Positions 1-6,525 of a stretch of DNA of 11,215 bases are shown one piece after another (the stretch's first letter is position 1; every line of letters starts with the position of its first letter). The position numbers and the translations under genes were made by a program. Origin of the DNA: Rickettsiales bacterium (GTDB taxonomy: Bacteria; Pseudomonadota; Alphaproteobacteria; Rickettsiales; Anaplasmataceae); contig JAITXQ010000051.1 of NCBI GenBank assembly GCA_031284675.1, forward strand, positions 1-11,215. Direction: 5' to 3'. The notes below the pieces were generated by a model. The model ran no database searches. It saw only the letters and a program-made list of their open reading frames with translations, and was not told where the DNA came from.

Positions 1-29
1 AGACAAAACAGTTTTGTTATATCTTCCAT
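1..29 (-). CDS. Start of an unidentified gene, cut by the window edge
   Basis: On the minus strand an ATG at 29-27 opens a frame reading MEDITKLFC before the window ends. A Shine-Dalgarno-like TGAGG lies just upstream (complement of 36-40), with about 6 nt to the ATG, which is why I treat it as a real start. It would be the next gene downstream of the Smr gene on the same strand. Nine residues are too few to identify a family, so no function is offered. The start codon region is also part of an inverted repeat, described separately. Confidence 0.45.
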
Positions 30-71
30 GGGTAACCTCATCTATTTTTTTTGTATTTGTTGAGTTTACCC
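30..71 (-). promoter_or_regulatory. Hairpin enclosing the ribosome binding site of the gene at 1-29
   Basis: GGGTAACCTCA at 30-40 and TGAGTTTACCC at 61-71 are inverted repeats matching at 10 of 11 positions, with a 20-nt A/T-rich loop. In minus-strand RNA the 3' arm contains the TGAGG Shine-Dalgarno sequence and ends directly against the AUG. When folded, the RNA would hide the ribosome binding site. There is no trailing U-run, so it does not look like a terminator of the Smr gene. The translational-control role is inference. Confidence 0.4.
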
Positions 72-115
72 TACTCTCCTGCCTTTTCTATTCTCTTTTT
101 AATCCAGAATTAGCG

Positions 116-610
116 TTAATAGGGCCTAAGCCTTCTTAATAAAACGTAAAAAGCCCCTTTACTACCATGCTCTTTTGTGGCCTGTTGATGGTATAGAACT
201 ATATGCTGAATTTTAGTATCATTTAACCACTTATTTAAATTATTCTTTATAGTGTCTGTTTTATCTGTTGCATTACCATGCCCCGTAATTATCAATAAAC
301 ACCTATTCCCTGCTTGATAATTTTTAATAATAAAATCTATCAATTTACAGTAAGCATCCTCTACATTATAGCCATGTAAATCAAGTTTATCGCTTATAAA
401 ATATTTACCCCTATCAATTTTTGATTTTGTACTATAGTCAAGGCAAAATGATAAGCTAACATTGTTGGTGTTAAGGAAATTTTCTCGTAAGTCAAAAGTA
501 TCCTTATTAACCATAGATTTTATATTTATTTTATGATCAACTTTTAAAGTAACCTTCCCGCATTCCATTGGCTTAACATTTTTTTGCCAATCTAATTCAT
601 CATCCGACAT
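116..610 (-). CDS. Smr/MutS2-C domain protein
   Basis: A small protein ending in an Smr domain, the family found alone in many Alphaproteobacteria and at the C-terminus of MutS2. Smr domains bind or nick branched DNA or cleave RNA; the substrate here is unknown. From the chosen start it is 164 residues. The core motifs are LDLHG (about residues 76-80), TGHG (109-112, usually TGKG) and the closing HGSKGAFYVLLRR (148-160). The preceding segment DRGKYFISDK fits the alphaproteobacterial stand-alone form. I start at ATG 610-608 (MSDDELDW), because family members begin with this acidic, Trp-containing stretch and a perfect TATAAT lies 15 nt upstream. The open frame extends to an ATG at 685, which would add 25 residues (MSYKISNILLCLGITVKLY...) and leave only 24 nt to divergent rlmB. 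Neither start has a good Shine-Dalgarno sequence. The domain call is firm and the start less so. Confidence 0.85.
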   Translation of the reverse strand: MSDDELDWQKNVKPMECGKVTLKVDHKINIKSMVNKDTFDLRENFLNTNNVSLSFCLDYSTKSKIDRGKYFISDKLDLHGYNVEDAYCKLIDFIIKNYQAGNRCLLIITGHGNATDKTDTIKNNLNKWLNDTKIQHIVLYHQQATKEHGSKGAFYVLLRRLRPY

Positions 611-625
611 AAACGCATTAGTTGA

Positions 626-631
626 ATTATA
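626..631 (-). promoter_or_regulatory. Candidate -10 box for the Smr gene
   Basis: The minus strand carries a perfect TATAAT (631 to 626). Sixteen bases upstream is TTTAGG, a weak -35 (3 of 6 positions). Transcription would start about 9 nt before the ATG at 610, giving a very short leader. In so A/T-rich a genome a chance TATAAT is possible. Its main value is as support for the 610 start over the 685 start. Confidence 0.3.
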
Positions 632-665
632 TAATTTTACAGTAATACCTAAACATAGTAAAATA

Positions 666-694
666 TTGCTTATTTTATAAGACATACATAATAT
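666..694 (+). promoter_or_regulatory. Candidate promoter for rlmB
   Basis: TTGCTT (666-671), a 17-bp spacer and TAATAT (689-694) form a weak sigma-70-type promoter ending 15 nt before the GTG start at 710. Spacing is ideal, but the hexamers match consensus at only 3 and 4 of 6 positions. It overlaps the upstream end of the long version of the Smr frame, again favouring the shorter Smr protein. Confidence 0.25.
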
Positions 695-709
695 TGGCTT
701 AATAGTACG

Positions 710-1492
710 GTGAAATCACAAAAAACTAATGAGAATTTTTGGCTGTATGGAAAGTACACCTGCATATCAGCATTAAGAAATAAAAATAGGCGGTGTATAG
801 AACTGTTAGTAACAGAAAATTCCTATAAAGAATATGAAAAAGAAATTAGGCAATACATAGATGGTAAGGGTATTAAAGCTCAGTTAGTAGAAAACAAAAC
901 ACTTAATGACGTTTTATCCAAAGGTGCTAATCATCAAGGAATTGCTTTAAAAGTTGCTCCTATCATTTATAACTTAAGCATCGAAGAAATAGCTGAAAGC
1001 TCAAACAACAGCTCTACTATAGTCATTTTAGATCAAGTCACCGATACGCACAATATTGGATCAATTTTAAGAACTTCAGCCTGCTTTAATGTCGATTCAC
1101 TGGTTTTACCACATGACCATTCACCGAGTGAAAATGCATCTATTGCAAAAGCAGCAAGCGGAGCATTGGATATTGTCCCACTAATACACGTTACAAATAT
1201 AGTGAAAACTATGGAGTATTTGAAGAAGGTTGGCTACTGGTGTTATGGGTTTGATTGCAATGCTAAAGAGAACATAGATGAAATAAAGAGCTTTGGAGAA
1301 AAAAGAGTGATCATTTTTGGTTCTGAAGAGAAAGGGGTACGAAGACTAGTTAAAGAAAACTGTGATTATCTTTTAAAAATACCAATGTCAAACGTAATTG
1401 ATAGCTTAAATGTTTCAAATGCAGCAGCAATAGGATTATACTCCGTCTACATTAGAACAAAAATAACTGCACATAGTTGCAATAAAAAATGA
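710..1492 (+). CDS. rlmB: 23S rRNA (guanosine-2'-O-)-methyltransferase, TrmH/SpoU family
   Basis: Predicted SPOUT methyltransferase using S-adenosylmethionine to methylate a ribose 2'-OH in 23S rRNA; RlmB acts at G2251 in E. coli. The 260 residues match family length. An N-terminal substrate-binding domain opens with WLYGKYTCISAL (11-22), in the usual place of the HxV/G-hAVxxAL motif. The catalytic knot follows with the three SpoU motifs: motif 1 LDQVTDTHNIGSILRTS (107-123, with the catalytic Arg in ILRT), motif 2 IFGSEEKGVRRL (202-213) and motif 3 IPMSNVIDSLNVSNAAAI (224-241). The start is GTG with no convincing Shine-Dalgarno sequence; no better in-frame start lies nearby. It could be a tRNA-specific TrmH-type paralogue, but the N-terminal domain and length favour RlmB. 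Confidence 0.9.
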   Translation: MKSQKTNENFWLYGKYTCISALRNKNRRCIELLVTENSYKEYEKEIRQYIDGKGIKAQLVENKTLNDVLSKGANHQGIALKVAPIIYNLSIEEIAESSNNSSTIVILDQVTDTHNIGSILRTSACFNVDSLVLPHDHSPSENASIAKAASGALDIVPLIHVTNIVKTMEYLKKVGYWCYGFDCNAKENIDEIKSFGEKRVIIFGSEEKGVRRLVKENCDYLLKIPMSNVIDSLNVSNAAAIGLYSVYIRTKITAHSCNKK

Positions 1493-1500
1493 TTTTATGC

Positions 1501-1529
1501 TTGATAAAAATGTAGTTTTGTATTATAAT
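1501..1529 (+). promoter_or_regulatory. Sigma-70-type promoter for the BI-1 family gene and ctaG
   Basis: TTGATA (1501-1506), a 17-bp spacer and a perfect TATAAT (1524-1529) form one of the two best housekeeping promoters in the window. It begins 9 nt after the rlmB stop codon. Transcription would start near 1536, followed by AGGAG (1548-1552), 8 nt from the ATG at 1561. It probably drives both the membrane protein gene and the abutting ctaG. Confidence 0.6.
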
Positions 1530-1560
1530 GCATTATTAAGGGATAAAAGGAGTCATATTT

Positions 1561-2283
1561 ATGTCTTATATGAAAAATGAACAGGATGTCCGCTCTCAAG
1601 GCGCCTATTATAGCGCTGGGCTCAGAAGTTACCTAACTAAAGTATACAATTATATGGCTTTAGCTTTGGGTGTTACAGGGCTTGTTGCGTTCCTAACAGT
1701 ATTTTTTGGTCTTTTTCAAGTAATTCATTATAATCCTGTCCTGTCGCTTGTAGTAACGTTATCTCCAATAGCATTAGTATTTTACATGTCTTATAGGCTT
1801 CAGCACCTAAGTGCTCAGTCCACAGTTACTATATTTTTCTTGTTTTCAGTGTTAATGGGGCTTTCCTTGTCTTATATTTTTATAGTTTATACTGCAGAAA
1901 ATATAGCAAGAGCATTTTTCATTACATCGATCATGTTTGGCTCTATGGCTTTGTATGGTAATACCACAAAAAGAGATCTTACAAGTATGGGTTCTTTTTT
2001 GATTATGGGAGTTTGGGGATTAATTATCGCATCCATAGTAAATTTATTCCTTGGAAGCAGTCCGCTCTACTTTGCAATATCATTAATATCAGTGATAGTA
2101 TTTACCTTAATGACTGCGTACGATGCTCAGAGAATCAAAGACGTTTATTATAGATATAATGATGGCTCAGAAGTTGCCACTACTAAGTTGGCAATACTCG
2201 GTGCAACTAATCTTTATTTCGACTTTATTAATATATTTCTCAATTTACTTAGGTTACTTAATTTATTTAATAATAGGGATTAG
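1561..2283 (+). CDS. Bax inhibitor-1/YccA family membrane protein
   Basis: A 240-residue multi-pass inner-membrane protein of the BI-1/TMBIM family (UPF0005). Bacterial members include YccA, an FtsH modulator, and the calcium-leak protein YetJ of Bacillus; the role in this organism is unknown. After a short polar N-terminus (1-26) I see about seven hydrophobic segments, near 31-52, 60-78, 88-109, 115-133, 144-164, 169-186 and 208-234. The family signature region is visible as TAYDAQRIK (185-193) and GATNLYFDFINIFLNLLRLL (214-233). The Asp residues in these two segments correspond to the conserved pair implicated in proton/calcium sensing in YetJ. The start has a strong AGGAG Shine-Dalgarno sequence and a good promoter. 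Its stop codon is immediately followed by the ctaG ATG, so the two are probably co-transcribed. An effect on host apoptosis has been speculated for symbiont BI-1 proteins, but nothing here shows it. Confidence 0.9.
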   Translation: MSYMKNEQDVRSQGAYYSAGLRSYLTKVYNYMALALGVTGLVAFLTVFFGLFQVIHYNPVLSLVVTLSPIALVFYMSYRLQHLSAQSTVTIFFLFSVLMGLSLSYIFIVYTAENIARAFFITSIMFGSMALYGNTTKRDLTSMGSFLIMGVWGLIIASIVNLFLGSSPLYFAISLISVIVFTLMTAYDAQRIKDVYYRYNDGSEVATTKLAILGATNLYFDFINIFLNLLRLLNLFNNRD

Positions 2284-2820
2284 ATGTTCTTCTTTCTAAG
2301 GAAGGACAGTAAGAATTCTATAGTTTTCTTTTTAGTATCTTTAGTTGTGTCGATGTTATGTCTTACATATGCATCGGTACCACTATACAGTATTTTTTGT
2401 AAAGCCACTGGATATGGTGGCACAATAAAAAAAGTAACTAACACAACAGCAAACGTAACTAGTCAAAAAATCAGGGTTCACTTCAATGCTGATATAATGC
2501 CTGATCTACCTTGGGAATTTAATTCAGAAACTAATTATGTTGACGTAAACATAGGAGAACAAAGTTTAGCGTTTTATTACGCAAAAAATCTATCTGATCA
2601 GCCTTCATTTGGAATGGCAGTATATAATGTTACGCCTTTCAAAGCAGGTAAGTATTTTAATAAAATTGCATGTTTTTGCTTTAACGAACAAGTATTGCTA
2701 CCAAAACAAAAAGCTGCTATGCCCATATCCTTCTATATAGATCCCGAAATAATGCTTGATGATAGCACAAAAGATTTAAGTGAAATAACTCTATCATATA
2801 CGTTTTTTAAGCTTAAATAA
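2284..2820 (+). CDS. ctaG: Cytochrome c oxidase assembly protein CtaG/Cox11
   Basis: Membrane-anchored copper chaperone that delivers Cu to the CuB site of cytochrome c oxidase subunit I. The 178 residues comprise a short cytoplasmic N-terminus, one transmembrane anchor (about 13-35) and a periplasmic immunoglobulin-like domain. Diagnostic features are YSIFCKATGYGGT (35-47) with the conserved Cys39, and the copper-binding CFCF motif at 130-133 (Cys130 and Cys132) followed by NEQVL. The ATG directly follows the TAG of the BI-1 family gene with no intergenic base, so translation probably depends on ribosomes finishing the upstream gene. No internal Shine-Dalgarno sequence is obvious. The length is slightly under the usual 190-200 residues, but all landmarks are present. 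Confidence 0.93.
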   Translation: MFFFLRKDSKNSIVFFLVSLVVSMLCLTYASVPLYSIFCKATGYGGTIKKVTNTTANVTSQKIRVHFNADIMPDLPWEFNSETNYVDVNIGEQSLAFYYAKNLSDQPSFGMAVYNVTPFKAGKYFNKIACFCFNEQVLLPKQKAAMPISFYIDPEIMLDDSTKDLSEITLSYTFFKLK

Positions 2821-2862
2821 TAATTAAATTACTATATAATACACTTAATATGTCAATAAAGT

Positions 2863-3590
2863 ATGAGTCTTTTGCTACTGAAAAAAGCTACAAATCTCAT
2901 ATTTCCAAATGTATGTGTAAGTTGTGAATGTATCATTGATAAAAATTGTAATCTGTGTAGTGAATGCAACAAAAAAATCAATTTTTTAACTAAACATTAC
3001 TGCAATGTTTGTGACGCAGTAATCTCAGATAATATTTATACGTGTGGTAAGTGCGTTATCAATCCGCCACCGTTTAAAGTATTAAGATCAGTTTTTGCTT
3101 ACGATCAACATAGTAAGAACATGATTATAAATTTTTTGATAATTTGAATTATGTAAAAATCTATGCAAAGTGGATGTACCAAGCTAACAAAGATATGTTC
3201 CAGAATGCAGAAGTCATAATTCCCATACCTTTACATAAAATGCGCTTGTTTAAACGTAAGTATAATCAAGCAGCACTGCTTGCAAAAGAATTGAGTAAGT
3301 TATCTAATCTACTTTATACGTCATTTGCAATAAAACGTCTTTGTCATACCACGCCTCAAGCTGGTCTTTCGCTTAAACAACGTGAAAAAAATTTAAAGAA
3401 GGCTTTTAAAATAAGCAATAAAGAAATTATCAAAAATAAAATTGTGATATTGGTTGATGATGTGGTAATAACTGGAGCAACTGTAAGATCTTGTTCTCAA
3501 GAAATTTTAAATTCTGGTGTAAGAGAAGTAAGAGTGCTATCACTTGCAAGAACGGTGAATGATTGTGAAAATCAGTACATTAAGGCATGA
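2863..3590 (+). pseudogene. comF: ComF family phosphoribosyltransferase-like gene, broken by a frameshift
   Basis: Two adjacent frames together make one ComF protein. The first (2863-3147, 94 residues) is the N-terminal zinc-ribbon part, with CxxC pairs at Cys18/21, 32/35, 47/50 and 61/64, and continues into the RSVFAYDQHSKNMI segment. It ends NFLII-stop. The second frame takes over at about 3135 (reading FDNLNYVKIYAKW), from which point no ATG is available; TTG at 3144 is the first possible start. It carries PIPLHKMRLFKRKYNQAALLA and the phosphoribosyltransferase signature VILVDDVVITGAT (101-113 of that part). The junction lies at an A/T stretch with six T's (3132-3137). An intact protein would be about 243 residues, normal for ComF. 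ComF acts in DNA uptake in Bacillus and Haemophilus; the role in this lineage is unknown. Decay, a sequencing error or slippage could each explain the break. The last 11 bases overlap the end of murE on the other strand. Confidence 0.85.
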
Positions 3591-4971
3591 TTTTACTTTT
3601 AATAACCTCAACATCACTGAACTCAAAAGTTTGGTTTCCTATAATTTGGGATTTTTCATGCCCCTTTCCTGCAATTAGAAGAATCATATCTTCATTATAA
3701 GCAATATCTATACCTTTCTCTATGGCTTTTTTTCTATCTCCTATCTCTAGCGCATCAGACAAAATATCATGGCGAATTTTTGCCGGATCTTCATCACGCG
3801 GATTATCATCTGTGATTATCACTCTGTCTGCATACATTTGTGCTATTTTACCCATTTCTGAGCGTTTTGTCTTATCGCGATTGCCGCCACATCCAAAAAC
3901 TAGGACTATTTTTTTGTTGAAGTGCCATTTTAAAGATAATAGGGCTTGTTTAAGCGCATTTGGAGTGTGTGCGTAATCCACAAATGCAAAAGGGTTCACT
4001 TTTTCCATTCTTCCTGGCGGAGAAACGAGTTTATCCACACATATTTCTCTGCAATTTAATCCAGATATACCTATTGCACACAACAAATTATACGCTTGAA
4101 ATTTTCCTAAAACTGGAAAAAATGTATTGTAAATTTGGTTGTCAATTTTAATTGTAAGATGTTGACCATTTGGAGTTGGTGTTTGCTTTAATAAAGTAAT
4201 ATCAGAGCCTGTCTTTCCATAGGCTATAATTTTGTTGCCACGTTTTTCAGCTATTTTAAGCAATCCGTTGTATTCATCTATATCCGAATTTAACACTGCT
4301 GTTTTTCCTTCCGGCAATACTTCAAAAAACAATCTTTTTTTAGCTTCTAAATATTCACTAAGATTTTTATGGTAATCTAAATGGTCTTGTGAAAAATTGA
4401 TAAAGGCTGCAGCACTTAACTTTAATCCATGGGTTCTGTATTGATCAATTCCATGGCTTGAAGCTTCTAGAGCTAGGTGCTCCACGTTTTTATTATTGAT
4501 ATCACGCAATGTGGAATAAAGGTCATCTGCACCTGGAGTTGTAAGATTATCGCTATTACCTTTTCTGTCATCATTGATACACGTTCCAAGTGTTCCTATA
4601 GATGCTGCATTATAACCAGCATTTTGCCAGATCTGGCGGCAAAACTCTACTACTGAAGTTTTACCATTCGTGCCTGTTACAGCAGCAACATATTTTGGCT
4701 GTTTGAATTGATAAAACCTGCTGACTATTTCGCTGTATATTTCTTGAGGGTTTAGGTGGAAGATATGGATTCCAGCGTTACGCGCTGGAATGACACCAAA
4801 ATTTGCTATTATTGCTGAAGCTTTTATGTCGCTCATGCATTTCTCACCTTCCTCTGACACACAAACAAAAAGATAACCTTCCTTGACTCTCTTGGGATTA
4901 CACGTAACTCCTTTGATCTCAACATCAAAGTTAACATCAACAATGTTATGCAGTAATTCTCTCAGTTTCAC
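3580..4971 (-). CDS. murE: UDP-N-acetylmuramoyl-tripeptide synthetase MurE (probably meso-DAP adding)
   Basis: Cytoplasmic ATP-dependent ligase adding the third peptide residue to UDP-MurNAc-L-Ala-D-Glu in peptidoglycan/lipid II synthesis. Of 463 residues, the P-loop GTNGKT is at 100-105, LEASSHGIDQYR at 168-179, NFSQDHLDYH at 192-201, the YLEAKKRLF segment with the probable carbamylated Lys at 207-215, PPGRME at 318-323, VDYAHTPNAL at 331-340 and AGKGHE at 434-439. DNPR (389-392) is the signature for meso-diaminopimelate. The N-terminal uridine-binding domain is unusual: the DSR-type motif is replaced by TCNPKRV (23-29), the usual DGH-containing loop is missing, and residues 60-68 (VIPARNAGI) come from a palindromic insertion. 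The start is GTG inside the end of metC (26-nt overlap), so translation is likely coupled. The catalytic core looks intact. Confidence 0.93.
   Translation of the reverse strand: MKLRELLHNIVDVNFDVEIKGVTCNPKRVKEGYLFVCVSEEGEKCMSDIKASAIIANFGVIPARNAGIHIFHLNPQEIYSEIVSRFYQFKQPKYVAAVTGTNGKTSVVEFCRQIWQNAGYNAASIGTLGTCINDDRKGNSDNLTTPGADDLYSTLRDINNKNVEHLALEASSHGIDQYRTHGLKLSAAAFINFSQDHLDYHKNLSEYLEAKKRLFFEVLPEGKTAVLNSDIDEYNGLLKIAEKRGNKIIAYGKTGSDITLLKQTPTPNGQHLTIKIDNQIYNTFFPVLGKFQAYNLLCAIGISGLNCREICVDKLVSPPGRMEKVNPFAFVDYAHTPNALKQALLSLKWHFNKKIVLVFGCGGNRDKTKRSEMGKIAQMYADRVIITDDNPRDEDPAKIRHDILSDALEIGDRKKAIEKGIDIAYNEDMILLIAGKGHEKSQIIGNQTFEFSDVEVIKSKIMP
4756..4797. repeat. Palindromic repeat element inserted in frame in murE
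   Basis: ATTCCAGCG (4769-4777) and CGCTGGAAT (4783-4791) are perfect 9-bp inverted arms around TTACG. Outer GGTG (4756-4759) and CACC (4794-4797) can also pair. On the coding strand of murE the arms encode IPARNAGI (residues 61-68), adding codons without a stop. The core resembles the short dispersed palindromes that occur in many copies in Wolbachia genomes, sometimes inside genes as in Rickettsia palindromic elements. The element is more G+C-rich than its surroundings. The exact insertion ends cannot be set without an uninserted homologue. Confidence 0.75.
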
Positions 4972-6187
4972 GTTCTACTTTGTCAGCTTTAATGTCCGAA
5001 CATGGCAGCCTTGCTAGTGCAGCATTCAAATCAGAGATTAAATCCTCAGAATCTTCTAGTCCACAAAATATTCGCACGAAACTTCCACTATAATCTGAAC
5101 TCATTACAGATCTTGACATAGATTTACGACCTATTGGTAATATTAAACTATCGCACCCTCCCCAAGAAGCACCGATACCAAAAATATTCATATGATCAAC
5201 CATATAGCTCAGTTCTTCACATGAATATTCTCTACCCAGTATTATACTGAATACGCTACTTGCTCCTTTGAAGTAACTTTTCCACAATTCGTGTTGAGAA
5301 TGGGAAGGTAATGCAGGATATAAAACCCTTTTGACTTTTGGCTGTTTTTCCAGCCACTTTGCTACTTCCATTGCTGTATTTTGGTGCTTTTTCATACGTG
5401 TGTGCAGCGTTCTTAGCCCCCTGTGTGCGAGGTAACAGTCGTGCGATTGAATGGTTACTCCATAATTTTTATAGCTCTCATAAAGCAACTTAAAAATTTC
5501 GCCTTCAGCAATCATAGCTCCCATCAATAAATCTGAGTGACCGGCTAGATATTTTGTAACCGCATACAGTGTAACATCAATTCCATAATCAAGCGGCTTA
5601 AATAACAAAGGAGTAGCCCACGAATTGTCACAAACGGTTACGATTCCGTGTTCTTTAGCAATTTTTACTATATGTTCTATGTTCGAAATTTCAAACGTTA
5701 CAGAACCAGGAGTCTCGATCATTATCAATGAAGTATTACTCTGAATTAAACTAGTTATATCCTGTGTTGGATCATAAAAAGTTACTTCTATTCCTCTTTT
5801 TGGCAGCTCACTTTCAGCAAATCTCTTAAGTCGGTAATAACTATTATCTTGAATTAAAACATGCGAACCTGCTTTAGTGAAAGTCAGAATAGCAAAAGTA
5901 AGTGCAAACAGCCCAGAAGGATAGATTAACGCTTGCCCCCTACCCTCAATTTCAGCAAGTGCATTTGAAAGATAATGAACAGTGGGAGTACCAACATTAC
6001 TATAGCTGTAATCCCTTGCAACACCATCGTTTATCACGTCGTATATACTTTCTCCATTTGCTGCATTTAAGTAGTCCTTGTAAGTAGGAAATAATATGGT
6101 AGCAGAATGATAAACCGGCGGGTTCATAGAACCCTTATAGTCCTTAAATTTTCTTCCTGCTTTAACCAATAAAGATTCTTCTTTCAC
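4946..6187 (-). CDS. metC: Cystathionine beta-lyase, Cys/Met-metabolism PLP enzyme family
   Basis: Pyridoxal-phosphate enzyme of fold type I that cleaves cystathionine to homocysteine, pyruvate and ammonia. The 413 residues show the whole family pattern: YSNVGTPT (62-69), YPSGLFA (89-95) in the PLP phosphate-binding region, DNSWATP (187-193) with the Asp that contacts the pyridine nitrogen, TKYLAGHSD (211-219) with Lys212 as Schiff-base lysine, SWGGCDSL (341-348), which is characteristic of MetC rather than cystathionine gamma-synthase, and VRIFCGLED (371-379) with the carboxylate-binding Arg372. The start is GTG at 6187; an in-frame stop just upstream (shared with the bolA end region) leaves no earlier choice. 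It lies 7 nt after bolA and overlaps murE by 26 nt, so the three are read together. I see no methionine-synthesis neighbour. A side role in cysteine desulfuration or alanine racemisation is possible. Confidence 0.9.
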   Translation of the reverse strand: MKEESLLVKAGRKFKDYKGSMNPPVYHSATILFPTYKDYLNAANGESIYDVINDGVARDYSYSNVGTPTVHYLSNALAEIEGRGQALIYPSGLFALTFAILTFTKAGSHVLIQDNSYYRLKRFAESELPKRGIEVTFYDPTQDITSLIQSNTSLIMIETPGSVTFEISNIEHIVKIAKEHGIVTVCDNSWATPLLFKPLDYGIDVTLYAVTKYLAGHSDLLMGAMIAEGEIFKLLYESYKNYGVTIQSHDCYLAHRGLRTLHTRMKKHQNTAMEVAKWLEKQPKVKRVLYPALPSHSQHELWKSYFKGASSVFSIILGREYSCEELSYMVDHMNIFGIGASWGGCDSLILPIGRKSMSRSVMSSDYSGSFVRIFCGLEDSEDLISDLNAALARLPCSDIKADKVERETERITA

Positions 6188-6194
6188 GCTTCTA

Positions 6195-6479
6195 TTATTT
6201 ATTTTTTAAATTGTATTCGCTTTGCGTATATAAGTGAAGAGAAATTGCATGTATTAGCTTTATCTCACTCTTTAATAATTCATAGATCAATTTATGCCTT
6301 TTGAGAGTGTTCATTCCGATAAAGCCGTCAGATATTAATATTAGCTTGATATGTGAAGGTAGTGTTGAAGATGAAGCAAAATAATGATCTGCATGCTTTA
6401 CAGACTCATCGATAATATTAATATCAATTACACCTATTGAATCGCGTATTTTTTCTTCTATTGCCTTGATAATATCCAT
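6195..6479 (-). CDS. bolA: BolA family protein
   Basis: A small cytosolic protein of the BolA family, which partners with monothiol glutaredoxins in Fe-S cluster handling and, in some bacteria, binds DNA. From ATG 6479 it is 94 residues with family landmarks HADHYF (29-34), LILISDGFIGMNTLKRHKLI (46-65), including the RHKLIY motif, and the closing IHAISLHLYT (75-84). The open frame extends upstream to a TTG at 6518, adding MCKEAAYIASLIK. I prefer the ATG because family members start at the helix MDIIKAIEEKI and because the upstream part coincides with a perfect hairpin. No good Shine-Dalgarno sequence is visible for either start. It lies 46 nt after dnaK and 7 nt before metC on the same strand. 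Confidence 0.88.
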   Translation of the reverse strand: MDIIKAIEEKIRDSIGVIDINIIDESVKHADHYFASSSTLPSHIKLILISDGFIGMNTLKRHKLIYELLKSEIKLIHAISLHLYTQSEYNLKNK

Positions 6480-6485
6480 TTTTAT

Positions 6486-6513
6486 TAAAGAAGCAATGTA
6501 CGCTGCTTCTTTA
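6486..6513 (-). repeat. Perfect 10-bp inverted repeat between dnaK and bolA
   Basis: TAAAGAAGCA (6486-6495) and TGCTTCTTTA (6504-6513) are perfect inverted repeats around an 8-nt loop. In the minus-strand transcript the hairpin lies after the dnaK stop codon and ends 6 nt before the bolA ATG. The U-run after it is only three bases, so a full terminator is unlikely. An attenuator, an RNA-processing or stability boundary, or a block on bolA translation all fit better. Confidence 0.55.
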
Positions 6514-6525
6514 CACAATATACAA

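Noticed and set aside
611..685. Upstream extension of the Smr gene to ATG 685, giving a hydrophobic-looking N-terminus
   Set aside because: The extra 25 residues are not part of the family, a perfect TATAAT lies inside them, and the stretch would leave only 24 nt to divergent rlmB.
2835..2840. TATAAT before comF as a promoter
   Set aside because: No -35-like hexamer occurs at a suitable distance, and such hexamers are common by chance in A/T-rich gaps.
3144..3590. Second half of comF as an independent gene starting at TTG 3144
   Set aside because: It begins in the middle of the ComF fold, has no ribosome binding site, and completes the upstream frame exactly; a broken single gene is the simpler reading.
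3722..4151. Plus-strand open frames across murE
   Set aside because: They lie opposite strong MurE motifs and their products have no recognisable features; they are shadow frames.
6480..6518. TTG start for bolA at 6518
   Set aside because: It would place a perfect inverted repeat in the coding sequence and add 13 residues not typical of BolA; the ATG at 6479 fits the family.
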